This document shows positions 8,979 to 16,828 of a stretch of 37,397 bases of DNA, in pieces. Under the pieces are notes generated by a model. The model made no database searches and had not been told where the DNA came from. It was given only the letters and a program-made list of their open reading frames with translations. Position numbers and translations under genes: made by a program. Location: assembly GCA_003225365.1 (NCBI GenBank), contig QHZN01000084.1, positions 1-37,397 of the forward strand, read 5' to 3'. The stretch's first letter is position 1, and the number at the start of each line of letters is the position of its first letter. Source of the stretch: Acidobacteriota bacterium. GTDB taxonomy: Bacteria > Acidobacteriota > Terriglobia > UBA7540.

Positions 8979-11900
8979 ATGTCGAACCGAGCCGTGAAGG
9001 ACATCCTTGGAGGGGCGGTTACCGTGGTCGCCGGAGCCCTCGCGATCCTTCTGGTGGGGTTTCTCTCCTGGGCGGGAATTCACCTTCCCTTGAACGTTCG
9101 CTTCCCCGTTCCGTCGCCGGACAGTCATTATCTTGCGTACTTCGACAGGGTGCCCAGCGACCAATCGCAAGGCGAAAGGAGCGACGAATTGGTAATCGCC
9201 ACCCGCGAGGGCGAGCGTGTGGCGGAATTCCCCTTATCGCCCGGGCCGCTCGTATGGTCGGGCGCGGACCATCTGGTTGCTGTCAACCCCCAACATCACT
9301 TCGCCACTCTGCTGCCGAATCTCCGCGGTCAATTCCTAATCCTCGCCACTCTGCCCATCGCTCCGGGCAGCTCGCCCGCCTGGTCGCGTGATGGAACCAA
9401 GCTGGCGTATGTTTCGTCGAGCCCCCGAGGCGACGAATTGAGGGTCTATTACGTCCAGCAGGCCGAGGAGAAGCAGGTTCCCTTGGGGCCTGGATTCCAT
9501 CTCTCCCAGGCGGACCCGCTTTTCTGGTCCCCGGTCGGCGACGAGCTCTATCTGCTGAACGCGGAAGCGGGGGGAATCGTCCTGGACAGAGTTCAGATTC
9601 AAACGGGAGATGTCCAGACGCTGGCTCGGGCGAATTACGGCTGGGAATCCCCCCACCTTCGCGTGCCGCAAGCGTCGCCGGAGGGCAGCCGAATCTATTT
9701 GCCGGCGCCTCTCAATTCCGTCATCAGCGCTTCGACCGGAGAGGTCCTTTGGACTCTTCCCCCGTCGTCGTCGGCGCTCTGGTCTGTGTGGTCGGCGAAT
9801 GACCGGGTGTTGTACGCAGGGCAGGATGGCCGGATTGAAGCCCACGATTTCACCACCCAAACCGACCAACCCCTCCTCTGGCGGGTTCCCTCGAACGGCT
9901 TCTTTTCCGCCGACCTGCGCAACTATTTCTTTCGAACCGAGGATGGGTTTTCGGCCGCCGACAATCGCCGTCGGCTGCGCTTTTGGATGAGTCTCCACTG
10001 GGGATGGCAGCATCTGGACGTGCCGGCCCAGACCGCCCAGCCACTCGGTCGCGTGGAGTTATGGCCCTGGGCTCAGACCCAAGACGGCTTGATCGAGGCG
10101 CGGGAGGACGACTACACGGGCGTTCGCTACGGCCTATACGACCCGAACGCGCGGTCGTTCTCCGCGTATGTTTTGCCTACCGCCGAGGAAGACTTCGCGC
10201 GCGAAGTGAAATCGCGAAGTGTGATCCTCGTGACCGTGGCGCTGTATGGCGCGCTTGGCTTCTTCGTCTTCCTCCGCCTCCCCAAGAGCTCGTCGGCCCG
10301 CGCTCTGGCGCTCATTTCGTTTGTCCTGATGGCGTCTTTCTCGAGTGCGGACACGTTTTCCCGCTGGGTCTCATTCGAGGGCGCGGCGTACCTGGCTGCG
10401 CAGACGGGACTTCCGGGAGTGGTGTCGAGTTACCTTGCGCGTGGATGGCTCGCATGGCCCGACATGAGTTGGCTTCCCCTTTCGGACACTCTCCTGTCGC
10501 TGACACTGTTGGCGCTTTCGCTATTTCCCCCCGCCCTGCTGCATTTTGCGGTGGTCTTCCCGGAAGGCAACCACTTCCTCGGGGCGCGGCGGAAGCTGGC
10601 CGCTTGGCTTTGTGTTGTGGCCTTCCTGCCCTTCGCCGTGACTTTGCTCGAGTTGAGCCGGGCGAACAGCTTGGCGTCGGTCCGACCGGCGATCCAACTT
10701 TTTTCTTTGCTCGTCGGCACTCTCGCGCTTTGTCTGGTGCTTGCGGCTCTTCTTTACAACTTCCGGCATCCACTTGACCGGCGGGCCCGCCTTCAAGTTC
10801 GATGGGTGGCGTTGGCCATTGCAGTGCCTCTCGCCGGGTTGGGGGTCTTGATGCTGACTGTCGTTGCCCTCAACTGGATTCGGAGCGGAGTCGAGCTCTC
10901 GCCTCTTAACGTTTTCGACTCGGTCTTCACCTCATCGGTCCTCGCGCCCCTCGGCCTCTTCACCCCAGCGGCCATTGGATATGCGCTGGCCGCACCGAAG
11001 TTACCCAATCTCGGTCGTCTCCTTCGCCGCGTTTTGTGGTTCGCGGCCATGTCGGCCCTGGCGGTGGCGGTCTATCTGCTTTTAATTGCCGGCCTAAGCT
11101 GGCTGAACGGTGGCTCGTTCAGCCGGCCTTCCACATGGGTGGTGGTCGTAGCAGCGCTGGTTACCGCGAGCGCCCTCTTCCCTTTGCTGGGGCGGGTGGG
11201 GCCTTCTCTGGAACAGGCTTTCGACAGGCCGCGGATGGAACTTCGCGATGCGATTGAAAAGTTCGGCGAAGGACTCCCGAATATTCTGGACCGGGCTACA
11301 CTGGCCACCCGCATCCAGGAAACTCTCCGGCTAGTCCTGAAATTCCGCGCGTCCTATCTGCTGACGCTCGACCGGGCGAGGCGCTGCCTGAGACCGCAAC
11401 CCGCAATTGGGCCCGCGGGCACGCGTCAGGCCCTTCCTCGCCAAGTCGCCGAGGTAGCATTCGACCCCTCCGAACCCCTGTGCCGTTATCTGGTTGAAGA
11501 CAAGCGGGCCTTCGAAGTGGAGGTCTCTCCTTACCACCCCAAGCTCATCCCCATACTGCGCGGCGCCGGCGACCGGCTTGCGCGCCTCGAAGCCGAGATC
11601 GTGCTCGGCCTCGTCCATCGCGGAGAGTTGCTCGGGATGATGACGGTGGGAGGAAAGGAATCGGATGACTACTTGAGCTCTGAAGAAATTGCCTTGCTCG
11701 AGTTCATCGCCCGCCAGGCGACAGTGGCCGTGGAGTATACGGACCTTTTCGAGGAAGTGGCCCACGACCGCGAGGTCATGAAAGAATTGGAAGTCGCCTC
11801 CGAGGTGCAGGCCCACCTTTTTCCGACCAGCGTTCCCCGCTCCCTGACTTGCCAAATTGCCGGCCGTTGCGTCCCCACGCGCTCCGTCAGCGGCGATTAC

Positions 11901-12536
11901 TACGATTTCCTGGAGCTGCCGGGAAAGAAGATCGGCCTGGCCATTGCCGACGTTTCCGGCAGAGGCGTCCCCGCCTCCCTCCTGATAGTCAACCTTCAGG
12001 GCGTTCTGCGAGCCCAGGCGCCCACCGTCGAAAGCCCCGCAGAACTCACCCGGCGAATTAACCGCCAGTTATTCGTTTCTTTCCCCGGCGCAAAATACTG
12101 CTCGTTCTTCTATGGCGTCTACGACGAAGCCTCCAGGCATTTGGATTTCGTCAACGCGGGACACAACCCGCCGCTGGTCCTGCCTGCCGAGGCAGGCCTG
12201 CCCGCCCAGGCAAGCCTGAATCCCGGTGCGATGCGATTATTGGAGTCCACGGGCGTGCCTTTGGGGCTATTCCCGGAGGTGAGCCACGAAGTTAAGACCG
12301 AAGCTTTGGATCCCGGGACGCTGGTGGTCCTCTACTCGGATGGAATCACGGAAGCGCGAAATAGCGGCGGAAACGCCTACGGTGTGGACCGCCTGGTGGG
12401 TCTTGTGTCACGAGAGCGTGAAAAGCCCGCTGAGGAATTGGTGGACCGAATCCTCGAAGATGTTCGGGCTTTTTCCGGCGACACACCCAGCGACGACGAC
12501 CAAACACTGGTTGTGCTAAAGGTTAATCCGGCTTGA
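8979..12536 (+). CDS. large membrane sensor with C-terminal SpoIIE/RsbU-type PP2C phosphatase
   Basis: A protein of about 1185 residues. In order: one N-terminal membrane helix (about residues 8-32); about 370 residues resembling a TolB/WD-like beta-propeller (repeated W-S-x-D-G-style blades such as SPAWSRDGTKLAYVSS), likely outside the cytoplasm; a helix near 410-430; several more hydrophobic helices up to about 745; a GAF-like domain (about 766-925); and a SpoIIE/PP2C domain (about 940-1180) with SVSGDYYDF, IADVSGRGVPASLL, NAGHNPP, LYSDGITEA and DDDQTLVVL metal-binding motifs. Such phosphatases usually dephosphorylate an anti-sigma-factor antagonist; no partner is encoded nearby. A GC palindrome (12180-12218) adds about 13 residues (AEAGLPAQASLNP) inside the phosphatase domain. 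The ATG at 8979 fits the first helix; an upstream start at 8934 is possible. Confidence 0.85.
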   Translation: MSNRAVKDILGGAVTVVAGALAILLVGFLSWAGIHLPLNVRFPVPSPDSHYLAYFDRVPSDQSQGERSDELVIATREGERVAEFPLSPGPLVWSGADHLVAVNPQHHFATLLPNLRGQFLILATLPIAPGSSPAWSRDGTKLAYVSSSPRGDELRVYYVQQAEEKQVPLGPGFHLSQADPLFWSPVGDELYLLNAEAGGIVLDRVQIQTGDVQTLARANYGWESPHLRVPQASPEGSRIYLPAPLNSVISASTGEVLWTLPPSSSALWSVWSANDRVLYAGQDGRIEAHDFTTQTDQPLLWRVPSNGFFSADLRNYFFRTEDGFSAADNRRRLRFWMSLHWGWQHLDVPAQTAQPLGRVELWPWAQTQDGLIEAREDDYTGVRYGLYDPNARSFSAYVLPTAEEDFAREVKSRSVILVTVALYGALGFFVFLRLPKSSSARALALISFVLMASFSSADTFSRWVSFEGAAYLAAQTGLPGVVSSYLARGWLAWPDMSWLPLSDTLLSLTLLALSLFPPALLHFAVVFPEGNHFLGARRKLAAWLCVVAFLPFAVTLLELSRANSLASVRPAIQLFSLLVGTLALCLVLAALLYNFRHPLDRRARLQVRWVALAIAVPLAGLGVLMLTVVALNWIRSGVELSPLNVFDSVFTSSVLAPLGLFTPAAIGYALAAPKLPNLGRLLRRVLWFAAMSALAVAVYLLLIAGLSWLNGGSFSRPSTWVVVVAALVTASALFPLLGRVGPSLEQAFDRPRMELRDAIEKFGEGLPNILDRATLATRIQETLRLVLKFRASYLLTLDRARRCLRPQPAIGPAGTRQALPRQVAEVAFDPSEPLCRYLVEDKRAFEVEVSPYHPKLIPILRGAGDRLARLEAEIVLGLVHRGELLGMMTVGGKESDDYLSSEEIALLEFIARQATVAVEYTDLFEEVAHDREVMKELEVASEVQAHLFPTSVPRSLTCQIAGRCVPTRSVSGDYYDFLELPGKKIGLAIADVSGRGVPASLLIVNLQGVLRAQAPTVESPAELTRRINRQLFVSFPGAKYCSFFYGVYDEASRHLDFVNAGHNPPLVLPAEAGLPAQASLNPGAMRLLESTGVPLGLFPEVSHEVKTEALDPGTLVVLYSDGITEARNSGGNAYGVDRLVGLVSREREKPAEELVDRILEDVRAFSGDTPSDDDQTLVVLKVNPA
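12180..12218. repeat. intragenic GC-rich palindrome in SpoIIE domain
   Basis: The motif tgcctgccgaggcaggc followed by ctgcccgcccaggcaagcctg forms an imperfect palindrome within the phosphatase gene. It is translated in frame as extra residues between HNPPLVLP and the GAMRLLESTG segment, where RsbU-like proteins normally have a short loop. Confidence 0.65.
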
Positions 12537-12552
12537 CTATGAGGCGATATCG

Positions 12553-12613
12553 TTATGCCCGCCCTTCGGCAGGCTCAGGGTCCTGAGCGAAGTCGAAGGA
12601 CGAAAGCGGGCAT
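12553..12613. repeat. palindromic repeat, possible terminator region
   Basis: Outer arms atgcccgc and gcgggcat enclose CCTTCGGCAGGCTCAGG and CCTGAGCGAAGTCGAAGG, two facing copies of the dispersed palindrome family. The block lies 17 bases after the phosphatase stop and before the M20 peptidase start. It could fold as a long hairpin or cruciform, but no T-run follows, so a Rho-independent terminator role is uncertain. Confidence 0.65.
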
Positions 12614-12666
12614 CCAGACAGAAGTTTGGCCGTCATGGCCGCGAGGGCCAACTTTCAGCGAAAAAG

Positions 12667-13860
12667 ATGATCGAGCGTTCGAGAATCGAAAGCCTCCTCG
12701 CCGACCTAGTGAGGATTGAGTCCATCAATCCCGACCTCGTGGAGGGGGGAAGCGGCGAGGGGGAAATCGCCCGCCTCGTCGCCGACTTCTTATCGCGAGC
12801 GGGGCTCGAATCCTCTTGCCGGGGAATCGGGCCCGCCAGCCGCGCGAAGCCTAGCCCTGAGCGAAGTCGAAGGGCGAGCCGCGCCAACGCGGTGGGAATT
12901 CTCAAAGGCAGCGGGGGCGGGCGGAGCCTGATGTTCAACGGGCATCTCGACACGGTGGGTGTGGCCGGGATGGCGGAACCTTTTTCGGGGCGCGTCGAAG
13001 GAGGGCGGCTTTACGGCCGCGGCTCCCAAGACATGAAAGGGGGCGTCGCCGCCGCGCTCCTGGCGGTAGAGGCCCTGGCGCGTGGCGCGCGCTTAAAAGG
13101 CGACGTCGTTTTCGCGGGCGTCGCCGACGAGGAATACGAAAGCAAGGGAACGCGCGCGCTCCTCAAAGAGTTCCGCACCGATGCCGCAGTGGTCATGGAG
13201 CCGACCGGGTTGGAAGTGGTCACTGCGCACAAAGGCTTCGTGTGGGCGGAAGTCCGCACCCTGGGCCGCGCCGCGCACGGCAGCCGCCCCGAAGAAGGCT
13301 TGGACGCTATCGCATTCATGGGGCGCGTGCTGGGCGGAATTGAGCGCCTGGAAAATGAGCTGGCCAGGCGGCGTCATCCCTCGCTCGGCGGCGGCTCCGT
13401 CCACGCCTCCACGATTTCTGGCGGCCAGGAGTTCTCAAGCTATCCGGCGGAGTGCAAATTGAGGGTCGAACGCCGCCTCCTGCCCGGAGAGAACTCTCAA
13501 ACCTTCGAGCGCGAGCTTCAGCAGATTCTCTCCGAGCTTTCGGCAGCGGACGAGGCTTTTCGAGTCAAGCTCGAAATAGGCTATTCGGCGCTGGCTTTGG
13601 AAACGCCTCCCGCGACGAGCATCGTGCGGGCATTGATGGCTTCCGCCGAGAAGGTTCTCGGCCCCGAGGTGAGGCTCGGCGCACAAAGCTTTTGGACGGA
13701 TGCCGCCCTTCTGAGCGAGGCGGGAATTCCAAGCGTTCTGTTCGGCCCCGGGGGCGAGGGGCTTCATTCTGCCGAAGAATATGTTTTGGTTGAGCAGGTC
13801 GCCCAATGCGCCGAGGTCTTGGCAGAATGCGCCCGCGAGTTTTGCAATGCAAGGGCTTGA
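12667..13860 (+). CDS. M20-family metallopeptidase (ArgE/DapE/CPG2-like)
   Basis: A 397-residue cytoplasmic zinc amidohydrolase. Metal and catalytic motifs in order: FNGHLDTVG (first His and Asp), RGSQDMKGGVAAAL (bridging Asp), GVADEEYESKGT (catalytic and metal Glu), VMEPTGLEV, and GPGGEGLHSAEEYV (final His). A central dimerisation domain begins near AHKGFVWAEVRTLGRAAHGS. The exact substrate, an acyl-amino acid, succinyl-diaminopimelate or dipeptide, cannot be set. A palindromic repeat at 12854-12875 is inserted in frame near residues 60-72 (AKPSPERSRRASRAN), between the first helical segment and the first metal-binding strand. All metal ligands are retained, so the enzyme may still be active. 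It stands alone between repeat-containing gaps. Confidence 0.88.
   Translation: MIERSRIESLLADLVRIESINPDLVEGGSGEGEIARLVADFLSRAGLESSCRGIGPASRAKPSPERSRRASRANAVGILKGSGGGRSLMFNGHLDTVGVAGMAEPFSGRVEGGRLYGRGSQDMKGGVAAALLAVEALARGARLKGDVVFAGVADEEYESKGTRALLKEFRTDAAVVMEPTGLEVVTAHKGFVWAEVRTLGRAAHGSRPEEGLDAIAFMGRVLGGIERLENELARRRHPSLGGGSVHASTISGGQEFSSYPAECKLRVERRLLPGENSQTFERELQQILSELSAADEAFRVKLEIGYSALALETPPATSIVRALMASAEKVLGPEVRLGAQSFWTDAALLSEAGIPSVLFGPGGEGLHSAEEYVLVEQVAQCAEVLAECAREFCNARA
12854..12875. repeat. intragenic palindromic repeat in M20 peptidase
   Basis: A near-perfect copy of the dispersed palindrome (GCCCTGAGCGAAGTCGAAGG plus gc) lies in frame and encodes SPERSRRA in a surface region before the first metal-binding motif. 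Confidence 0.85.
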
Positions 13861-14030
13861 ATCCCATCAAGCGCCCTTCAAGAGTAGCCCCGGTTCATCC
13901 AAAAACGCACGACATTAGCCTGGCGAAACTTGGGTAAAAATGTAACAACTTGGAAGTGCGCCCAGGAGTTGAAACCCCACCCTTCTCTAATAAGTCATTT
14001 ATGTTCAAAGGGTTGAAATGGAGTTTAAGG

Positions 14031-14046
14031 TGGTCATGCGATTGCT
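14031..14046 (+). promoter_or_regulatory. candidate sigma-54 (-24/-12) promoter ahead of the pilin operon
   Basis: TGGTCATGCGATTGCT has the GG and GC doublets separated by exactly ten bases and matches TGG and TTGCT of the TGGCACG-N4-TTGC(A/T) consensus. It lies about 220 bases before the fimT-like start in an otherwise gene-free stretch (13861-14266). Pilin genes use sigma-54 in several bacteria. The -24 box matches only in its TGG, so this is a moderate candidate. Nothing else is recognisable in this stretch. Confidence 0.4.
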
Positions 14047-14266
14047 CAATTCAATATGCGGTGAGTTGTCTTGTGCGGGGCTTGCCGAGGCAGTTTCAGG
14101 GGCCTTGAAGTCGAGCCCGCTCTCGTTTAATATCTGTGCAGAGGGGAAGTTTCCGCCCTGATCATTCGCAGATGAGTGCCGAAAAGCCCTGCCTCGGTTC
14201 GCGTGAGGAGCGAGGGCAGAGTCCAATGGTTTCTTCCTCGTGGTGGTCTGTGGGAGGCCGAGTTTG

Positions 14267-14887
14267 ATGATGAAAAGAGAGTCCGGATATTCTATGGTCG
14301 AGCTGCTCGTGGTTATCCTCATTCTTGGGATTGTTGTCGCCTTTGCGATACCTTCGGCCTCGACCGCCATCCGTGATTACAGGCTTCACTCCGACGCTAA
14401 TGTGGTGGCTGGCCAATTGAACGTAGCTCGAATGAGAGCCGCCTCCCAATACGCTCCCTACCGTGTGGTGGTTAACATCGCCGCGGGAACATACTGGATG
14501 GAAAAGCTTTGCGGTTTGACGACCAGCACCGCCGATCCATCTTGCACTACTTCGTACATGCCTCGCTCGGTCCCCGAAGCCCAAATCGAGGGAGGGACGC
14601 AATACGTGGGGACCAATGACGCATATTCAAGTTGTCGGCCGTCCGGGGTGACCGCATATCCCGGCTCAATTCAGGCGGATCTCAGCCCTTGCCCGGACCC
14701 TCTCTACATTTACTTTAATACGAGGGGATCTCCAGTGGACAGCACGGGCAATCCCCTGGGAAACGGCGGCGCCGTTCTTTATATCAAAAACACGAACGCC
14801 ATGGCGGACGCGGTCACGGTCTCCGTCGGCGGAAACGTTACCCGATATCAGTGGAGCAAGGCAAGTTCGACGTGGAAGGCCCGGTAG
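14267..14887 (+). CDS. GspH/FimT-type minor pilin
   Basis: A 206-residue prepilin. The leader MMKRESG is followed by the cleavage context G^YSMVELLVV with Glu at +5, then a hydrophobic helix (LLVVILILGIVVAFAIPSAS) and the typical FimT/GspH continuation AIRDYRLHSDANVVAGQLN and ARMRAASQ. It would be cleaved by PilD-type prepilin peptidase and placed in the tip or priming complex of a type IV pilus. The start is the ATG at 14267, with GGGAGG nine bases upstream; the ATG three bases later is equally usable and a GTG at 14240 would give an overlong leader. Unlike the next three genes its leader carries no repeat. It is first in a four-gene pilin operon. The C-terminal globular part contains several cysteines. 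Confidence 0.88.
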   Translation: MMKRESGYSMVELLVVILILGIVVAFAIPSASTAIRDYRLHSDANVVAGQLNVARMRAASQYAPYRVVVNIAAGTYWMEKLCGLTTSTADPSCTTSYMPRSVPEAQIEGGTQYVGTNDAYSSCRPSGVTAYPGSIQADLSPCPDPLYIYFNTRGSPVDSTGNPLGNGGAVLYIKNTNAMADAVTVSVGGNVTRYQWSKASSTWKAR

Positions 14888-14965
14888 GGCATGCGACGCC
14901 GTCGGCGCGGCCCGGGTGGATGGCGAGGCCCTGCACCATACGATACAGCGCAAAGGAGGGACCCC

Positions 14966-15586
14966 ATGAGGAAATTGATCCACGTCGAAGACACTGAGCG
15001 AAGCCGAAGTGAGGCTCATGGCGTGAGCCTGATCGAGACCATGATCGCGGTATTCATTGCCCTCATCGGTGTTTTCAGCCTCGGACAGGTGGTCTTCCTT
15101 TCGATGGTTCAGGACAAGAACCAGGGGTCGGAGGTAACGCGCGCCACCATCTACGCCCAGGATAAGATGGAAAAGCTCCTGTCGCTCGACTTCACGAGTT
15201 GCACTCTGGCCGCGGCCTCTCAGCCTGCCACGTGTAACACCACCAACATCAGCGCCAGCGGTTGGACGCAGGGGTTGCTCCAGGGCGGAGCGACGGGCCC
15301 GCCGCTCGTAGCCAGTTGTCCGACAACGGGAGCCTCCATCGGGTACATGGATTACCTGGACCCCAACGGGATTCAAGTGCCTGGAGCCACGCCAGCGACG
15401 TCTTGCTCCGCGATCGCGTCGAATCCGGTGGCTTACATCCGAATGTGGCAAGTAACGGACTTGGCCTCGACCGGGGGGCCCGCCATCAAGAAGATTGCCG
15501 TGTCGGTCTATGCTCAAAGCGCGGTCAGCGCTCCCGGAGGCAAACCCATCGTTCAAGTGACCAGCTATTTATCTAACCCGAATTAG
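14966..15586 (+). CDS. pilV: PilV-type minor pilin with repeat-bearing leader
   Basis: A 206-residue prepilin with the PilV signature G^VSLIETMIAVFIALIGVFSL, Glu at +5, followed by QDKNQGSEVTRATIYAQDKM, where PilV proteins have A-x-x-LAQxxME. The strong ribosome site AAGGAGG precedes the ATG at 14966. The leader is 19 residues and includes EDTERSRSEAHG, encoded by a half-palindrome (14992-15013) of the dispersed repeat family, immediately before the cleavage glycine. The rest is a globular domain with several cysteines. It follows the fimT-like gene by 78 bases and precedes pilW by 15. Family assignment is good; whether the altered leader is still processed is unknown. Confidence 0.85.
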   Translation: MRKLIHVEDTERSRSEAHGVSLIETMIAVFIALIGVFSLGQVVFLSMVQDKNQGSEVTRATIYAQDKMEKLLSLDFTSCTLAAASQPATCNTTNISASGWTQGLLQGGATGPPLVASCPTTGASIGYMDYLDPNGIQVPGATPATSCSAIASNPVAYIRMWQVTDLASTGGPAIKKIAVSVYAQSAVSAPGGKPIVQVTSYLSNPN

Positions 15587-15601
15587 CGGAGGGGAGCCGA
15601 C

Positions 15602-16816
15602 ATGCGAGCAGCTACAACTCAACCCGGCGCGTCAGGTCGAGGTAGGAATACGGTCGTTCCCGCGAAAGCGGGAAACCAGGGCGGCAAGCAGTGGATCTCC
15701 GCCCCTCGGCAGGCTCAGGGCAGGCTTTCCGCGGGGACGACAAGAACCGCCCTTCGACTTCGCTTAGGGTCTTCGACATTCGGAGCGGGGTATTCTCTCC
15801 TGGAGCTGTTGATCAGCGTGGCGATCATCCTCCTCCTGATGTCGGCGGTCTTTCCATTCATTGCCCAATCGCAGAAAACCTTTCAGGGCAATCAGGTGAC
15901 GGCGGAAGCGAACCAGAGCGCCCGCGCGGCGCTGGAGGTCATTTCCCAGGAAATCGGACAAGCGGGTTACAACTCAAACTTCAACAACAATCGCACCTCT
16001 TCCGCCAACGTGACTGCTTCGGCGTCCGCTCAATGCATCACCCTGAATAACATTAACAAGATTAATGCGGGCGACTGGCTGTACGTGGATACGGGACCAA
16101 ACGAGGAGCTTGTCCAGGTTCTCTCCACCTCTGCGATTCCGAGCAGTCCGTGCTCCGCTTCAAATAACGTTCAGGCCGTCTTCTCCTTTAATCACACGGG
16201 CGCCACCACCGCTTTCCCGCTCATCAGCTACAAGATGCCCTACGGGGTAGGCATTATCCAAGGGTCAGGGACCTCGACCGACCAGCGGCTGGAATTTTTC
16301 GGCGACCTCAATCAGGACGGCGTGATTCGATACGTCGTTTACAGCTTGAACCCCGTCAGTCCCGCCTCCACGGTGACCATCAACGGCACGGTGTATACGC
16401 TCTACAACCTGTACCGCTCGATAACGCCGGTGACGTACGCGAACCTTCCTCCTTCCGGAACGATAACGCCTTCCGTGAACAACCCCGCGTCGGTATTGGT
16501 CTCGAACGTTCTTTACAACATCGCGAATGCCAGCGGGCCGACCGGTCAGCCGATTTTCGCCTATCCCAATGAAGTCACGATTGGCGTGGTGCCGAACGTC
16601 ATCACGGTGGTCGGAACCATCGTGATCACGATCAGCGTGGATGTCGTACCGTTGAATCTCGCGACCGGCCAAGTGCAGTGGGCCACCATGGCGACCCAGA
16701 TTCGTCCGATAAACCTGGCGGCCGCCATTGCGGTGAACTATGCTGGAGGGGCCATCTACCTCCCGCCTTTGCCCAAGACCCTGCCCATGACCAATCCGAC
16801 GAATTACTATCAATAA
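15602..16816 (+). CDS. pilW: PilW-type minor pilin with a 63-residue repeat-derived leader
   Basis: A 404-residue protein. The prepilin helix G^YSLLELLISVAIILLL, with Glu at +5, begins only after 63 residues, far beyond the usual 6-25. The only in-frame ATG, GTG or TTG ahead of the cleavage site is the ATG at 15602, behind GGAGGGG. The long leader is built of repeats: an inverted element from about 15653 to 15742 (gtcgttcccgcg paired with cgcggggacgac), a GC palindrome nested in it, and a third copy (CCCTTCGACTTCGCTTAGGG) at about 15750. After the helix comes NQVTAEANQSARAALEVISQ and then EIGQAGYN, as in PilW. The remainder is beta-rich and Asn/Thr/Ser-rich. It is third in the pilin operon. 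Confidence 0.85.
   Translation: MRAATTQPGASGRGRNTVVPAKAGNQGGKQWISAPRQAQGRLSAGTTRTALRLRLGSSTFGAGYSLLELLISVAIILLLMSAVFPFIAQSQKTFQGNQVTAEANQSARAALEVISQEIGQAGYNSNFNNNRTSSANVTASASAQCITLNNINKINAGDWLYVDTGPNEELVQVLSTSAIPSSPCSASNNVQAVFSFNHTGATTAFPLISYKMPYGVGIIQGSGTSTDQRLEFFGDLNQDGVIRYVVYSLNPVSPASTVTINGTVYTLYNLYRSITPVTYANLPPSGTITPSVNNPASVLVSNVLYNIANASGPTGQPIFAYPNEVTIGVVPNVITVVGTIVITISVDVVPLNLATGQVQWATMATQIRPINLAAAIAVNYAGGAIYLPPLPKTLPMTNPTNYYQ
15653..15779. repeat. nested palindromic repeats within the pilW leader
   Basis: The arms at about 15653-15664 and 15731-15742 form an inverted repeat with one wobble. A small hairpin ttcccgc-gaaa-gcgggaa lies at 15657-15674. A second element (cctcggcaggctcagggcaggc) sits between the arms, and a copy of CCCTTCGACTTCGCTTAGGG follows. 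The whole block is translated in frame. Confidence 0.8.
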
Positions 16817-16828
16817 GGAGCGGCCGAT

